Translations under genes and position numbers: made by a program
Shown here: positions 10,338 through 21,268 of the stretch, in pieces
Position numbering within the stretch: the stretch's first letter is position 1
Layout: every line of letters begins with the position of its first letter
Source: Streptomyces sp. NBC_01232
Lineage (GTDB): Bacteria > Actinomycetota > Actinomycetes > Streptomycetales > Streptomycetaceae
Length of the DNA stretch: 64,000 nucleotides
NCBI RefSeq assembly: GCF_035989885.1
Contig: NZ_CP108518.1
Coordinates: 2,236,501 to 2,300,500, forward strand
Direction: 5' to 3'
The notes under the pieces: generated by a model
The model's input: the letters and a program-made list of their open reading frames with translations, nothing else
Databases searched by the model: none
What the model was told of the DNA's origin: nothing

Positions 10338-12349
10338 TGCTCGGTCCCCCGTTCGGACGATGCTCCTGCTGACGCAGGAGTCTCATCCTCAATGATCTCT
10401 CCTGTGGCCGTGTTGACGGCAGGACCGGCGGGAACCGCTCCGGCGAGGGCCGCGGCCACGGTCTCGGCCGTCTTGCGGCCTATGCCCGGGACCTCGCAGA
10501 TCTGCTCGATTGTCGCCTGTCTCAGCTTCTTCACCGAACCGAAGTGCTTGATCAGGGCCTGCTTGCGGCTCTCGCCGAGGCCGGCCACCTCGTCCAGCGG
10601 GCCGGATTTCAGCCGCTTGCCGCGCTTGTTGCGCTGGTACTGGATGGCGAAGCGGTGGGCTTCGTCACGTACCCGCTGGAGCAGGTAGAGGCCCTCGCTG
10701 GTGCGCGGCAGCACGACCGGGTCGTCCTCGCCGGGCAGCCAGACCTCCTCCAGCCGCTTGGCCAGGCCGCACACGGCCACGTCGTCGATCCCGAGCTCCT
10801 CCAGGGCCCGCTTGGCGGCGGCGACCTGCGGCTGCCCGCCGTCGACCACGACGAGCTGGGGCGGGTACGCGAAGCGCTTGGGGCGCCCGTCGTCCTCGGG
10901 CACCTCCCCGCCCGCGTCGGCGTCCTCGGGGTCCCACTCCCCCGTCCTGAGCTTCTCCTGGAGGTAGCGGCGGAAGCGCCGGGAGACCACCTCGTGCATG
11001 GAGCGGACGTCGTCCTGCCCCTCGAAGGACTTGATCTGGAAGCGCCGGTACTCGCTCTTGCGGGCCAGCCCGTCCTCGAAGACGACCATCGACGCGACGA
11101 CGTCGTCCCCCTGGAGGTGGGAGATGTCGAAGCATTCGATGCGCAGCGGGGCGCTGTCGAGCTCCAGGGCCTCGGCGATCTCCTCCAGTGCCCGGGAGCG
11201 GGTGGTCAGGTCGCTGGCGCGCTTGGTCTTGTGCAGGGCGAGGGACTGCAGCGCGTTGCGGTGGACGGTCTCCATCAGGGCCTTCTTGTCGCCGCGCTGC
11301 GGTATCCGCAGGCTGACCTGGGACCCTCGGCGGTCGGCGAGCCACTGGCCCAGCACGGGCGCGTCCTCCGGGAGCGCCGGGACCAGCACCTCCTTGGGGA
11401 CGGCCTCGCCCTTCTCCTCGCCGTAGAGCTGCTGGAGGGCGTGCTCGACGAGCCCGGCCGTGTCGACGGCCTCGACCTTGTCGGTGACCCAGCCGCGCTG
11501 GCCGCGGACCCGTCCGCCGCGGACGTGGAAGATCTGCACGGCGGCTTCGAGCTCGTCCTCGGCCACGGCGATCAGGTCGGCGTCGGTGGCGTCGGCGAGC
11601 ACCACGGCGTTCTTCTCCATCGCCCGGCGCAGCGCCCCGATGTCGTCGCGCAGCCGGGCGGCCTTCTCGTACTCCATCTCCTCGGCGGCCGCGTGCATGT
11701 CCTTCTCCAGCCGGGAGAGGTAGGTGCCGGTGCGGCCGGCCATGAAGTCGCAGAAGTCCTCGGCCAGTTCGCGGTGTTCCTCGGGGGTGACCCGGCCGAC
11801 GCAGGGGGCGGAGCACTTGCCGATGTAGCCGAGCAGGCAGGGGCGGCCGATCTGGGCGGAGCGCTTGAACACGCCCGCGGAGCAGGTGCGGACCGGGAAC
11901 ACCCGGAGCATCAGGTCGACGGTCTCGCGGATGGCCCAGGCGTGTCCGTACGGACCGAAGTAGCGCACGCCCTTCTTCTTGGGCCCGCGCATGACCTGGA
12001 CCCTCGGGTACTCCTCATTGAGGGTGACGGCGAGGGAGGGGTAGCTCTTGTCGTCCCGGTACTTGACGTTGAACCGGGGGTCGAACTCCTTGATCCACGA
12101 GTACTCCAGCTGGAGCGCCTCGACCTCGGTGGACACCACGGTCCACTCGACGGAGGCGGCCGTGGTCACCATCGTGGCGGTACGGGGGTGCAGGCCGGCG
12201 ACGTCCTGGAAGTAGCTGGCCAGACGCTGGCGCAGGCTCTTGGCCTTCCCGACGTAGATCACCCGGCGGTGCTCGTCGCGGAACTTGTAGACCCCCGGGG
12301 AGTCGGGGATCTGTCCCGGCTTGGGGCGGTAGCTGGAAGGGTCGGCCAT
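10334..12349 (-). CDS. uvrC: excinuclease ABC subunit C
   Basis: UvrC makes both incisions flanking a lesion in nucleotide excision repair after UvrA/UvrB recognition. The 671-residue protein has an N-terminal GIY-YIG nuclease domain ([20 protein letters not shown], about 15-95), a UVR domain ([14 protein letters not shown]), a central RNase H-like endonuclease domain ([26 protein letters not shown]) and C-terminal helix-hairpin-helix motifs ([19 protein letters not shown]). ATG at 12349 is chosen over longer frames because the family begins [27 protein letters not shown] and a -10 box ends 7 nt upstream. It is the first gene of the operon uvrC-rapZ-yvcK-whiA. Confidence 0.97.
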   Translation of the reverse strand: MADPSSYRPKPGQIPDSPGVYKFRDEHRRVIYVGKAKSLRQRLASYFQDVAGLHPRTATMVTTAASVEWTVVSTEVEALQLEYSWIKEFDPRFNVKYRDDKSYPSLAVTLNEEYPRVQVMRGPKKKGVRYFGPYGHAWAIRETVDLMLRVFPVRTCSAGVFKRSAQIGRPCLLGYIGKCSAPCVGRVTPEEHRELAEDFCDFMAGRTGTYLSRLEKDMHAAAEEMEYEKAARLRDDIGALRRAMEKNAVVLADATDADLIAVAEDELEAAVQIFHVRGGRVRGQRGWVTDKVEAVDTAGLVEHALQQLYGEEKGEAVPKEVLVPALPEDAPVLGQWLADRRGSQVSLRIPQRGDKKALMETVHRNALQSLALHKTKRASDLTTRSRALEEIAEALELDSAPLRIECFDISHLQGDDVVASMVVFEDGLARKSEYRRFQIKSFEGQDDVRSMHEVVSRRFRRYLQEKLRTGEWDPEDADAGGEVPEDDGRPKRFAYPPQLVVVDGGQPQVAAAKRALEELGIDDVAVCGLAKRLEEVWLPGEDDPVVLPRTSEGLYLLQRVRDEAHRFAIQYQRNKRGKRLKSGPLDEVAGLGESRKQALIKHFGSVKKLRQATIEQICEVPGIGRKTAETVAAALAGAVPAGPAVNTATGEIIEDETPASAGASSERGTEQ

Positions 12350-12356
12350 GCCAACC

Positions 12357-12379
12357 ACCCTACTGGCGCGCACCGACAA
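12357..12379 (-). promoter_or_regulatory. RecA-independent damage-type promoter of uvrC
   Basis: On the minus strand TTGTCGGTG (12379-12371), an 8-nt spacer and TAGGGT (12362-12357) match the consensus TTGTCRGTG-N8-TANNNT exactly. This is the RecA-independent DNA-damage promoter (RecA-NDp) of mycobacteria, associated with PafBC. The -10 ends 7 nt before the uvrC ATG, so the mRNA is probably leaderless. Confidence 0.85.
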
Positions 12380-12417
12380 CGGACCGTACGCCTCCGGCGC
12401 GGTCCGCGGACGGGTCC

Positions 12418-12490
12418 AGCCCCGCCGGCGCTCGAGGCGCGGGTCCGGACGGAGCCCGGCGAACCGGCCCCGCCGGCGTTTGAGGCGCGG
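12418..12490. repeat. two copies of a dispersed GC-rich repeat
   Basis: Two related blocks, about 12418-12460 and 12466-12490, share the core CGCCGGCGTTTGAGGCGCGG (the first copy reads CGCTCGAGGCG in the middle). The first copy continues into a GTCCGGACGGAGCCCGG arm. A third copy lies inside the helicase gene at 54917-54962. I recall this sequence as a recurrent intergenic element in Streptomyces genomes; its function is unknown to me. Confidence 0.7.
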
Positions 12491-12512
12491 CCGCGGCGGC
12501 GCGGCCGGACGT

Positions 12513-12545
12513 GCAGGGCCCGGCCCCATGAGGGCCGGGCCCTGC
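12513..12545 (-). terminator. terminator of the protease/membrane-protein operon
   Basis: GCAGGGCCCGGCCC (12513-12526) and GGGCCGGGCCCTGC (12532-12545) form a perfect 14-bp stem with a 5-nt CATGA loop, 6 bp beyond the stop codon of the membrane-anchored protein at 12552. Confidence 0.9.
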
Positions 12546-12551
12546 CGGCGG

Positions 12552-13349
12552 CTACGCCATGGCGCGGCGGCGCAGGAGCAGCACCCCCGCGCCGCCCAGC
12601 GCGAGCACACCGGCGCCACCGGCCACGGCCGCAACCGGGGTCCCGCCTGCCGCGGATCCCGCCGCGGAGCCTTCGGCGAAGCCGCCGGCCGCGCCGCGCT
12701 CGGCGTAGGCGGAGCCGGGGAGCTTGTCCCCGTACGCCGTGACGACCCGGGCCCGGTAGGCGGCCAGGCTCGTGCCCCCGGCGCCCACGGCCCGTACCGC
12801 GTCCTCGTCCAGCGGCAGCACCCTGCTGTCCGCCGTCACGTACCAGGCATCGATCTGCGGCTCCCGGAACACCGTCCCACCGGGCAGTTTCGCCGCGCCG
12901 AGCTGCGCGTAGCGGAACTCGTCGTCGCCGGTGGCGATGTTCACCACCTCCCAGCCGACCTCCGTCCGGGCGGTCCACAGGGCGGCCTGCTGGCCGTCGG
13001 AGGAGACGGCTCTGCTGGCGAGGAACTCCAGCCGGGCGACGGGCGCGCCCGCCTTGCCCGCGACGAACTCCGGGGAGAGGTGGTTGACCGCGATCGCCTC
13101 GCCCTCGATCCGGGGCTGGGCGGCCGTGGCGGAGACCTTGCCCTCCCGGGCGAAGAAGCGGGAGAGCGTGGCCAGGGTGCCGGGCGCGGTGGCCGCCTCG
13201 GTGGCGGCGGCCCTGTGCTCGGCGGTGGCGGCCCGGGGCTGCGGGGCCGGGCCCCCCGGGGCGGCGACGGCCTGCGGGGCGAGGCCGAGGAGGGCGGTGG
13301 CGGCGATGACCGCGGCGGCGGCAGTGGCGCGCAGGGTCATGGCGGTCAC
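12552..13349 (-). CDS. secreted, C-terminally membrane-anchored protein of unknown function
   Basis: I do not recognise a known domain. The 265-residue product (from GTG 13349; ATG 13340 is an alternative) has an N-terminal signal peptide ending near AVAAPG, an Ala-rich spacer, and a folded region of about 150 residues containing [35 protein letters not shown] and [24 protein letters not shown] low-complexity Gly/Ala stretch precedes a terminal hydrophobic helix followed by LLLRRRAMA. This is a cell-surface anchor by membrane helix plus positive tail, but without an LPXTG motif. The GTG overlaps the TGA of the upstream protease gene (GTGA), so the two are probably made in fixed ratio; a joint function such as chaperone, anchor or inhibitor is an inference. 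Confidence 0.75.
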   Translation of the reverse strand: MTAMTLRATAAAAVIAATALLGLAPQAVAAPGGPAPQPRAATAEHRAAATEAATAPGTLATLSRFFAREGKVSATAAQPRIEGEAIAVNHLSPEFVAGKAGAPVARLEFLASRAVSSDGQQAALWTARTEVGWEVVNIATGDDEFRYAQLGAAKLPGGTVFREPQIDAWYVTADSRVLPLDEDAVRAVGAGGTSLAAYRARVVTAYGDKLPGSAYAERGAAGGFAEGSAAGSAAGGTPVAAVAGGAGVLALGGAGVLLLRRRAMA

Positions 13350-13954
13350 GCCCCGATCCGGTAGAGGGAGTGGGTCCAGGAGAAGGTGCTGTTGTTGACG
13401 TACCAGGAGTGCGAGGCCCAGTTGTAGCGGTCGCTGGAGGGCCAGGGATCGCCCCAGTAGACCCAGTTGCTCACGGTGTCGTAGCCGTAGACGACGTGCA
13501 TGTGGCCGCCGCCGTTCGACCACTGGATCCGGGTCTCGACCGGCCGGTTCGCGTTGATCTCGGTCTGGACGGTGGAGTACTGGAGCCAGCCGTTGACGTA
13601 CGAGCCGGGGCTGATGCCGGCCCAGCGCAGTCCGGTCTGGACGTTGCCGAGGGTGGCCTGGTTGTTGGGGCATTCGCTGCCCTGCTGGCGGTTGAAGGCG
13701 GCGTTGCAGAACTGGTTCTGGCTGTAGTTCCGGCCGAACCAGGTGGCGATGGTGTTGCCGCCCGCGGCCCAGCACCAGTTGGTCTTCGTCTGGGCCTGCA
13801 TGGTGATGTTCAGGCGCTTGGCGGCGAGGGCGGATTCACTGCCGGCCTCGGCAGCGGCGGCGGTGCCGGTGCCGAGGGGCAGGGCGAACAGCAGCGCGGT
13901 GAGCACTGCGGTGAGCGCGGCGGCTGGGGAGAGCCGCCGGTTTCGGTTGCGCAT
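13346..13954 (-). CDS. secreted papain-like cysteine protease
   Basis: A predicted exported cysteine protease of the papain-like C39/C70 type, 202 residues. A signal peptide (MRNRNRRLSPAAALTAVLTA..., cleavage near residue 35) precedes the catalytic domain. Q55 (oxyanion hole) and C61 are in QTKTNWCWAA, the histidine is H151 or H153 in GGGHMHVVYGYD, and D169 is in VYWGDPW. Two further cysteines (C83, C95) could form a disulfide. Its stop codon overlaps the start of the membrane-anchored gene downstream. Upstream lie the regulator operators. A role in peptide processing or hydrolysis outside the cell is expected; the substrate is unknown. Confidence 0.82.
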   Translation of the reverse strand: MRNRNRRLSPAAALTAVLTALLFALPLGTGTAAAAEAGSESALAAKRLNITMQAQTKTNWCWAAGGNTIATWFGRNYSQNQFCNAAFNRQQGSECPNNQATLGNVQTGLRWAGISPGSYVNGWLQYSTVQTEINANRPVETRIQWSNGGGHMHVVYGYDTVSNWVYWGDPWPSSDRYNWASHSWYVNNSTFSWTHSLYRIGA

Positions 13955-14069
13955 CGCGTTCCTCCCAATGTGGGGAATGGGGGGTGGAGGAGCGCGTCCG
14001 GACGCTGTTCAGGAGCATCAGGGAGTTGTCGCGATCAGGTCAACACGCTTCAATACGCGGTGACATTGC

Positions 14070-14101
14070 GGTGTGAACGGTGGGGCTGTGGTGTGAACGG
14101 T
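14070..14101. promoter_or_regulatory. direct repeats GGTGTGAACGGT (operator candidates)
   Basis: Two identical 12-mers GGTGTGAACGGT occupy 14070-14081 and 14090-14101, exactly 20 bp apart (two helical turns), between the protease gene and the divergent HTH regulator. They share TGTGAAC with the palindrome at 14159-14172. Confidence 0.65.
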
Positions 14102-14158
14102 TACTGCCGTGTCACCTGCTCTCCCGGAGGCGCCCCCGCAACCCCCCGCGCCGGCCCG

Positions 14159-14172
14159 TGTGAACGTTCACA
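14159..14172. promoter_or_regulatory. palindromic operator TGTGAACGTTCACA
   Basis: A perfect 14-bp palindrome immediately precedes the ribosome-binding site of the HTH regulator starting at 14184. Its half-site TGTGAAC recurs in the two direct repeats upstream. Its position suggests autoregulation by roadblock or by occluding the translation start region. Confidence 0.7.
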
Positions 14173-14183
14173 GAGGAGTCGCC

Positions 14184-15116
14184 ATGCCACCGACCGTCGA
14201 TACGGCGGAACTCGGCCGGCTGCTGCGGGCCGGCCCCTTCCACCTCGCCCTGCGGGCCGCCCTTGCCGCGCGCGGACTGCCCCTGCACCGGGTGCAGCAC
14301 CGGCTCGCGGCCCAGGGCATCAAGGTCGGCGTCACCAGCCTCAGTTACTGGCAGCAGGGCGCCCGGCGGCCGCGCCACCCGGAGTCGCTGCGGGCGGTCA
14401 CCGCCCTGGAACGGATCCTGGAGCTGCCCGAGGGCTCCCTGCTGCGCCTGCTGACCGACCCGGAACCCGGCTCCGGGCCCGCCCGGCCGCCCACCCGCTC
14501 GTACCGGGCCCTGCTCAGAACGGGCAGGACCGTGGAGCGGCTGCTGGACGGGATGGACCTTCCGCCGGACGGCGGGCTGCACTCGGTCGGCCATCACGAG
14601 CGGGTCCGCATAGGACCGGCGGGCGAGCTGCGGGTCCGCGAGTCGCAGCAGATCGTCCGGGCGCACCGCGACGGGGTCGACCGCTACCTCGCCGTCCACC
14701 ACGGCGACCCGGGATGCGACGTGTCCCGGATGCGCGTGACGGCGTACGAGAACTGCCGCACGGGCCGGGTGCGCTGCCACCCGGAGGCCGGACTGGTGGT
14801 CGCGGAGCTGCTCTTCGACGCTCGGCTGCGGCGCGGGGACACGCACGTCTTCGGCTACGGGATCGAGGACGGCACGGGCGCCCGCAGCCGCGAGTACGTG
14901 CGCGGTTTCAGCTACGCCGGCGGCCAGTACATGCTCCAGGTCAGCTTCGACGAAGCGGCCCTGCCAGTGCGCTGCCGGCGCTTCGTCCGCGGCGCGCCCG
15001 AGGCCGCGCGCACCGGCCTCGTGGACCTGACGCCGAGCGGCCGGCACCGGGCGGTGCACCTGGTCGAACAGTCGGTGCGGCGCGGGATCCTCGGGATCGC
15101 CTGGGACTGGGACTGA
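14184..15116 (+). CDS. HTH (XRE-like) transcriptional regulator
   Basis: A 310-residue predicted DNA-binding regulator. Residues about 15-95 look like a lambda-repressor-type helix-turn-helix (LALRAALAARGLPLHRVQHRL, then VTSLSYWQQGARRP as recognition region). The remaining 200 residues form a beta-rich domain I cannot assign (HSVGHHERVRIGP, HHGDPGCDVSRMRVTAYENC, EYVRGFSYAGGQY). ATG 14184 is chosen because GAGGAG lies 5 nt upstream; a longer GTG start at 14109 would place the operator palindrome inside the gene. It is divergent from the protease/membrane-protein pair and probably controls it and itself. Confidence 0.8.
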   Translation: MPPTVDTAELGRLLRAGPFHLALRAALAARGLPLHRVQHRLAAQGIKVGVTSLSYWQQGARRPRHPESLRAVTALERILELPEGSLLRLLTDPEPGSGPARPPTRSYRALLRTGRTVERLLDGMDLPPDGGLHSVGHHERVRIGPAGELRVRESQQIVRAHRDGVDRYLAVHHGDPGCDVSRMRVTAYENCRTGRVRCHPEAGLVVAELLFDARLRRGDTHVFGYGIEDGTGARSREYVRGFSYAGGQYMLQVSFDEAALPVRCRRFVRGAPEAARTGLVDLTPSGRHRAVHLVEQSVRRGILGIAWDWD

Positions 15117-15130
15117 CGTCCGGCCGCGGG

Positions 15131-15562
15131 TCAGCCCGCGACGAGCTTGCCGTTCTCGGCCCGGACCGCGACGGCGGGCAGCGGGTCGGAGGCCGGGCCG
15201 CGCAGGACCTTGCCGGTGTTCACGTCGAAGCGGCTGCCGTGGCAGGGGCAGTTCCCCTCGCCTTCGACGATCTTGTCCAGGACGCAGCCGGCGTGCGTGC
15301 ACTGGGCGCTGAACGCCTTGTACTGGCCCTCCGCCGGGCAGCTGACGATCAGCTTCTTCTCCCGGTACAGCTTCGCCCCGCCCACCGGGACGTCGGCCGC
15401 GGCGCCCAGGTCCACCGGCGCGGTGGGGGTGGCGGGGGTGTTGCCCCCGCTGTTGGTCTCGGTGGAGCAGGCCGCGAGGGTCACTCCGGCACCGGTGGCC
15501 CCGGCGAGCGCGGCGGCACCCTTGAGGACGGTACGGCGGGCGGGCGACTGCGACGCGGACAT
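15131..15562 (-). CDS. Rieske [2Fe-2S] domain lipoprotein, Tat-exported
   Basis: An exported iron-sulfur protein of 143 residues. The N-terminus is a twin-arginine signal (ARRTVLKGAAALAG) ending in a lipobox TLAAC, so C32 should be lipidated and the protein membrane-tethered outside. The Rieske cluster ligands are C88/H90 (CTHAGC) and C105/H108 (CPCHG), with C93 and C107 as the usual structural disulfide. AGGAGA precedes ATG 15562. The electron-transfer partner is not visible nearby; single-domain proteins of this type are common in Streptomyces. Confidence 0.92.
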   Translation of the reverse strand: MSASQSPARRTVLKGAAALAGATGAGVTLAACSTETNSGGNTPATPTAPVDLGAAADVPVGGAKLYREKKLIVSCPAEGQYKAFSAQCTHAGCVLDKIVEGEGNCPCHGSRFDVNTGKVLRGPASDPLPAVAVRAENGKLVAG

Positions 15563-15682
15563 GCGGTTCTCCTGGGCTGCGGGCGGGAAGCGGGGCCGGG
15601 TACGAACCGGGTACGGGCCGGCTGCACGGCCTCGGCCCGGGCCGGGACCCGGCCCACCCGACGATACCTCCGCCCCATGAGG

Positions 15683-15688
15683 TAGCTT
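15683..15688 (+). promoter_or_regulatory. leaderless-type -10 box of the sugar kinase gene
   Basis: TAGCTT ends 7 nt before the GTG start at 15696, placing the transcription start at or next to the start codon. No Shine-Dalgarno sequence is needed in such leaderless mRNAs. Confidence 0.5.
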
Positions 15689-15695
15689 CCCCCGC

Positions 15696-16571
15696 GTGAT
15701 CGTCGTCGGCGGAGAAGCCCTCATCGACCTGGTGCCCGTGGCGCAGCCGCCCGGCGCGCTGCTGCCCCGGCCGGGCGGCGGACCGTACAACACCGCGCTC
15801 GCGCTCGGGCGGCTCGGCGCAGAGGTGGCCTTCTGCTCCCGGGTCTCCTCGGACGGCTTCGGCGAGAGCCTGCTGGCCGGGCTGCGGGCGGCCGGGGTGG
15901 ACCTGTCGCTGGTGCAGCGCGGACCGGAGCCGACCACGCTCGCCGTGCCCTCGCTGGCCCCGGACGGCTCGGCCTCGTACGGCTTCTACGTCGAGGGCAC
16001 GGCGGACCGGCTGTTCACGCTGCCGCCCGCCCTCCCCGAGGGGGTACGGGCCCTCGCGCTCGGCACCTGCTCGCTGGTCCTGGAACCGGGCGCGAGCGCG
16101 TACGAGGCCCTGCTGCGCCGGGAGTCGCGACGCGGGCTGCTGACCCTGCTGGACCCCAACATCCGGCCGGCGCTGATCGCGGATCCGGCGGCGTACCGCG
16201 CGCGCTTCCTGGAGCGGCTGCTGCCGCACACGAGCGTCCTCAAGCTGTCGGAGGAGGACGCCGCCTGGCTGGGCGGCCGGGTCGAGGACTGGCTCGCGGC
16301 CGGACCGTCGGCGGTGGTGCTGACCCGGGGCGCGGCGGGCCTGACGGCCTGGACGCGGGAGGGCGCGGAGCACTCGGCCGCGGCCCGTCCGGTGGCGGTG
16401 GCGGACACGATCGGCGCGGGCGACACCGTCAACGCCGCCCTGCTGCACCGGCTCACGGCCGCGCCGGGACGTCCGGTGGACTGGCCGGAGGTGCTGGCGC
16501 ACGCCGCCCACGCGGCGGCCCTGACCTGCACGCGGGCGGGCGCGGAGCCGCCGTACGCGGCGGAGCTCTGA
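15696..16571 (+). CDS. PfkB-family carbohydrate kinase (fructokinase-like)
   Basis: A 291-residue ribokinase-fold sugar kinase that phosphorylates a sugar, most probably fructose, with ATP. The N-terminal substrate motif GGEALIDLVP (5-14) and PGGGPYNTALALGRLG (26-41) resemble bacterial fructokinases, and the C-terminal ATP/catalytic motif is DTIGAGDTVNAALL (catalytic Asp in GAGD). It stands alone between a Rieske lipoprotein and a TetR gene, so the substrate cannot be read from context. Confidence 0.85.
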   Translation: MIVVGGEALIDLVPVAQPPGALLPRPGGGPYNTALALGRLGAEVAFCSRVSSDGFGESLLAGLRAAGVDLSLVQRGPEPTTLAVPSLAPDGSASYGFYVEGTADRLFTLPPALPEGVRALALGTCSLVLEPGASAYEALLRRESRRGLLTLLDPNIRPALIADPAAYRARFLERLLPHTSVLKLSEEDAAWLGGRVEDWLAAGPSAVVLTRGAAGLTAWTREGAEHSAAARPVAVADTIGAGDTVNAALLHRLTAAPGRPVDWPEVLAHAAHAAALTCTRAGAEPPYAAEL

Positions 16572-16590
16572 CGGCCCGGCTCGGCTCGGC

Positions 16591-17208
16591 TCACCTCAGC
16601 GCGGCCCACACGGTACGGGCGACGGCCGGGGCGAACTCCTCGACGGGCTGGACCACATGGGCCCCGGAGAAGTGCAGGAAGAAGGCCCGCTGGAAGCAGG
16701 CTCCGAGCAGCAGCGCCGCGGCGGCCCGCGGGTCGGCTCCGGGCCGCAACCGGCCGGCTTCGAGCTCGCGCCGCAGCCACCCGGCCAGCGCGTCCAGGAC
16801 CAGGTGCGGGCCCGCCCCGATCTCCAGGACGCCCTCGCGGTGGCGGGTGAGCAGAGCGGGCTCGGCGAAGAGCGAGGCGGCCATGGGCATGGCGTCCGCG
16901 TAGAAGAGCGAGGCGTGCCGGGCGATGGCGGTGAGCCCCTCCTCGACCCCGTCCGCGCCTTCCTTCTCCCCCGGTTCGGCCCGCAGGGCGGCCATGAGCG
17001 GGCCCGCGTTGGGGGTGCGCTCCATCAGCACGCGGACGAACAGCTCCTCCTTGTTCGCGAAGTACTTGTAGAGCGCGGCCTCCGAGCATCCGGCCTCGCG
17101 GGCGATGGCCTTGGTGGTGGCGTTGGCCAGGCCGCTGGTGCGCATGAGCTTCTCCGCGGCGTCGAGCAGCCGCTCGGGAGTGGGGCGGCTTGACTTGGGG
17201 GTGAGCAT
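16591..17208 (-). CDS. TetR-family transcriptional repressor
   Basis: A 205-residue TetR regulator. The N-terminal helix-turn-helix (residues about 12-58: RLLDAAEKLMRTSGLANATT ... GCSEAALYKYFANKEELF) is canonical, and the C-terminal ligand domain is variable. ATG 17208 lies inside an 18-bp palindrome (17200-17217) and follows a TAGGGT -10 box by 6 nt, so the gene looks leaderless and autorepressed. It is divergent from an NAD(P)-binding protein gene, its likely target. Confidence 0.92.
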   Translation of the reverse strand: MLTPKSSRPTPERLLDAAEKLMRTSGLANATTKAIAREAGCSEAALYKYFANKEELFVRVLMERTPNAGPLMAALRAEPGEKEGADGVEEGLTAIARHASLFYADAMPMAASLFAEPALLTRHREGVLEIGAGPHLVLDALAGWLRRELEAGRLRPGADPRAAAALLLGACFQRAFFLHFSGAHVVQPVEEFAPAVARTVWAALR

Positions 17209-17217
17209 TCGCTCACC
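17200..17217. promoter_or_regulatory. TetR operator 1 (contains the repressor start codon)
   Basis: GGTGAGC-ATTC-GCTCACC is an inverted repeat with 7-bp arms. Reading the other strand, its centre supplies the ATG of the TetR gene. Binding here would block both transcription start and initiation at a leaderless mRNA. Confidence 0.8.
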
Positions 17218-17231
17218 CTAGCGGAAGCAGG

Positions 17232-17249
17232 GGTGAGTAAGCACTCACC
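17232..17249. promoter_or_regulatory. TetR operator 2
   Basis: GGTGAGT-AAGC-ACTCACC is an inverted repeat with 7-bp arms, centred 32 bp (three helical turns) from operator 1. It lies just upstream of the divergent NAD(P)-binding gene. The TGAGTNNNNACTCA-type core is typical of TetR-family sites. Confidence 0.8.
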
Positions 17250-17274
17250 CACCTCTCGGTGCGGGGGTAGGGCC

Positions 17275-17925
17275 ATGAAGATCACGGTGTTCGGAGCCAC
17301 GGGCGGCGTCGGCCGCGAGGTCGTCCGGCAGGCACTCGACGCGGGACACGAGGTGACCGCCGTCGTACGGGACCCGGCACGGCTGCCGCTTCCCGCCCAC
17401 GCTCGGCTGCGCGTGGCCACGGTGGCCGACGTGACCGACCCGGAGGCGGTGCTGTCCGTGGTGAGCGGACAGGACGCGGTGGTCTCCGCACTGGGCGCGG
17501 CGAACAACAAGCAGGCCCGGACGGCACCCGTCGCGGGCCCCGCCCTGAGGGCGATCACCTCGGCCATGGACCGATCGGGAGTGCGCCCGCTGTCGGCCGT
17601 GAGCGCCGCACCGGTCGGCCCGCTGCCGGAGGGCGAAGGCGTCTTCACGCGGGCCGTGGTCTACCCGCTGCTGCGCAGACTGCTCCGGGACATCTACGCG
17701 GACCTCGCCGTCATGGAGGCGGCGATGGACGCGAGCGGTACCCGGTGGACGGTCGTCCGGCCGCCGATGCTGCAGAACAAGCCGCGCACGGGCACCTACC
17801 GCCGTGCGATCGGCGCCAACGTGCGCGGCGGCCGGGTCATCCCGCGCGCGGACGTCGCGCACGCCCTCCTGGCCACCCTGACGGACCCGGCCTGCACCGG
17901 CCGCGCGGTGGGCATCGCCTCCTGA
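17275..17925 (+). CDS. NAD(P)H-binding SDR-like protein (NmrA/BVR-B type)
   Basis: A 216-residue atypical short-chain dehydrogenase-like protein. The N-terminal Rossmann motif FGATGGVGREVVRQAL (5-20) binds NAD(P); VSALGAANN is the usual following strand. A classical YxxxK active site is not obvious, as in NAD(P)H-binding reductases and NmrA-like sensors. ATG 17275 follows a GGGGGTAGGG stretch; an in-frame start at 17233 would sit inside operator 2 and is rejected. It is divergent from, and probably repressed by, the TetR protein. Confidence 0.85.
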   Translation: MKITVFGATGGVGREVVRQALDAGHEVTAVVRDPARLPLPAHARLRVATVADVTDPEAVLSVVSGQDAVVSALGAANNKQARTAPVAGPALRAITSAMDRSGVRPLSAVSAAPVGPLPEGEGVFTRAVVYPLLRRLLRDIYADLAVMEAAMDASGTRWTVVRPPMLQNKPRTGTYRRAIGANVRGGRVIPRADVAHALLATLTDPACTGRAVGIAS

Positions 17926-18032
17926 GGTCGCGTCCCGTCCGCACAGTCCCGGCCGGCCCGCGACGAAGGGCCCGCCCCGGCGCGGCCCGGGTGTGGCCCC
18001 GGCGGACGCGGGGCGCGGCCCGGGCGGACGCG

Positions 18033-18061
18033 GGAGGGCCCGGCCATCGGCCGGGCCCTCC
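18033..18061. terminator. bidirectional terminator hairpin
   Basis: GGAGGGCCCGGCC (18033-18045) and GGCCGGGCCCTCC (18049-18061) form a perfect 13-bp stem with an ATC loop. It lies between the convergent NAD(P)-binding gene and uvrA. Confidence 0.9.
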
Positions 18062-18087
18062 TGTCGGACACGAACACGGCGCGGCGG

Positions 18088-21081
<2,994 letters not shown>

Positions 21082-21255
21082 GCCGGTCCGCACCTTTCTT
21101 GAGAGAGCGGGGGCACGGGCCCCCGTCCCAGGGTATGGGGGGCGCCTCTGCGATGGACTTGGTCCTTGGACTTCCGAGCGTATAGCACGCACATTCGATT
21201 TACGGCACTCCGCAGACCGCTTCACCCAATCGTGTGGCGGCGCGGGGTGAGCCAC

Positions 21256-21261
21256 TAGGCT
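21256..21261 (+). promoter_or_regulatory. leaderless-type -10 box (MDMPI gene)
   Basis: TAGGCT ends 7 nt before the ATG at 21269, with no Shine-Dalgarno sequence, consistent with a leaderless mRNA. Confidence 0.5.
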
Positions 21262-21268
21262 CGCCGTC

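Noticed and set aside
9394..10392. N-terminal extension of the yvcK frame
   Set aside because: The extension is an Arg/Pro-rich shadow of rapZ; the GTG at 9393 overlapping the rapZ stop gives the family-like start.
14109..14183. Upstream GTG start for the HTH regulator
   Set aside because: It lacks an SD and would put the palindromic operator in the coding sequence, whereas ATG 14184 has GAGGAG 5 nt upstream.
21082..21268. LexA/SOS box upstream of uvrA
   Set aside because: The best candidate (TCGAAT near 21200, minus strand) matches only one half of the actinobacterial TCGAAC-N4-GTTCGA site. No RecA-independent damage motif was found either.
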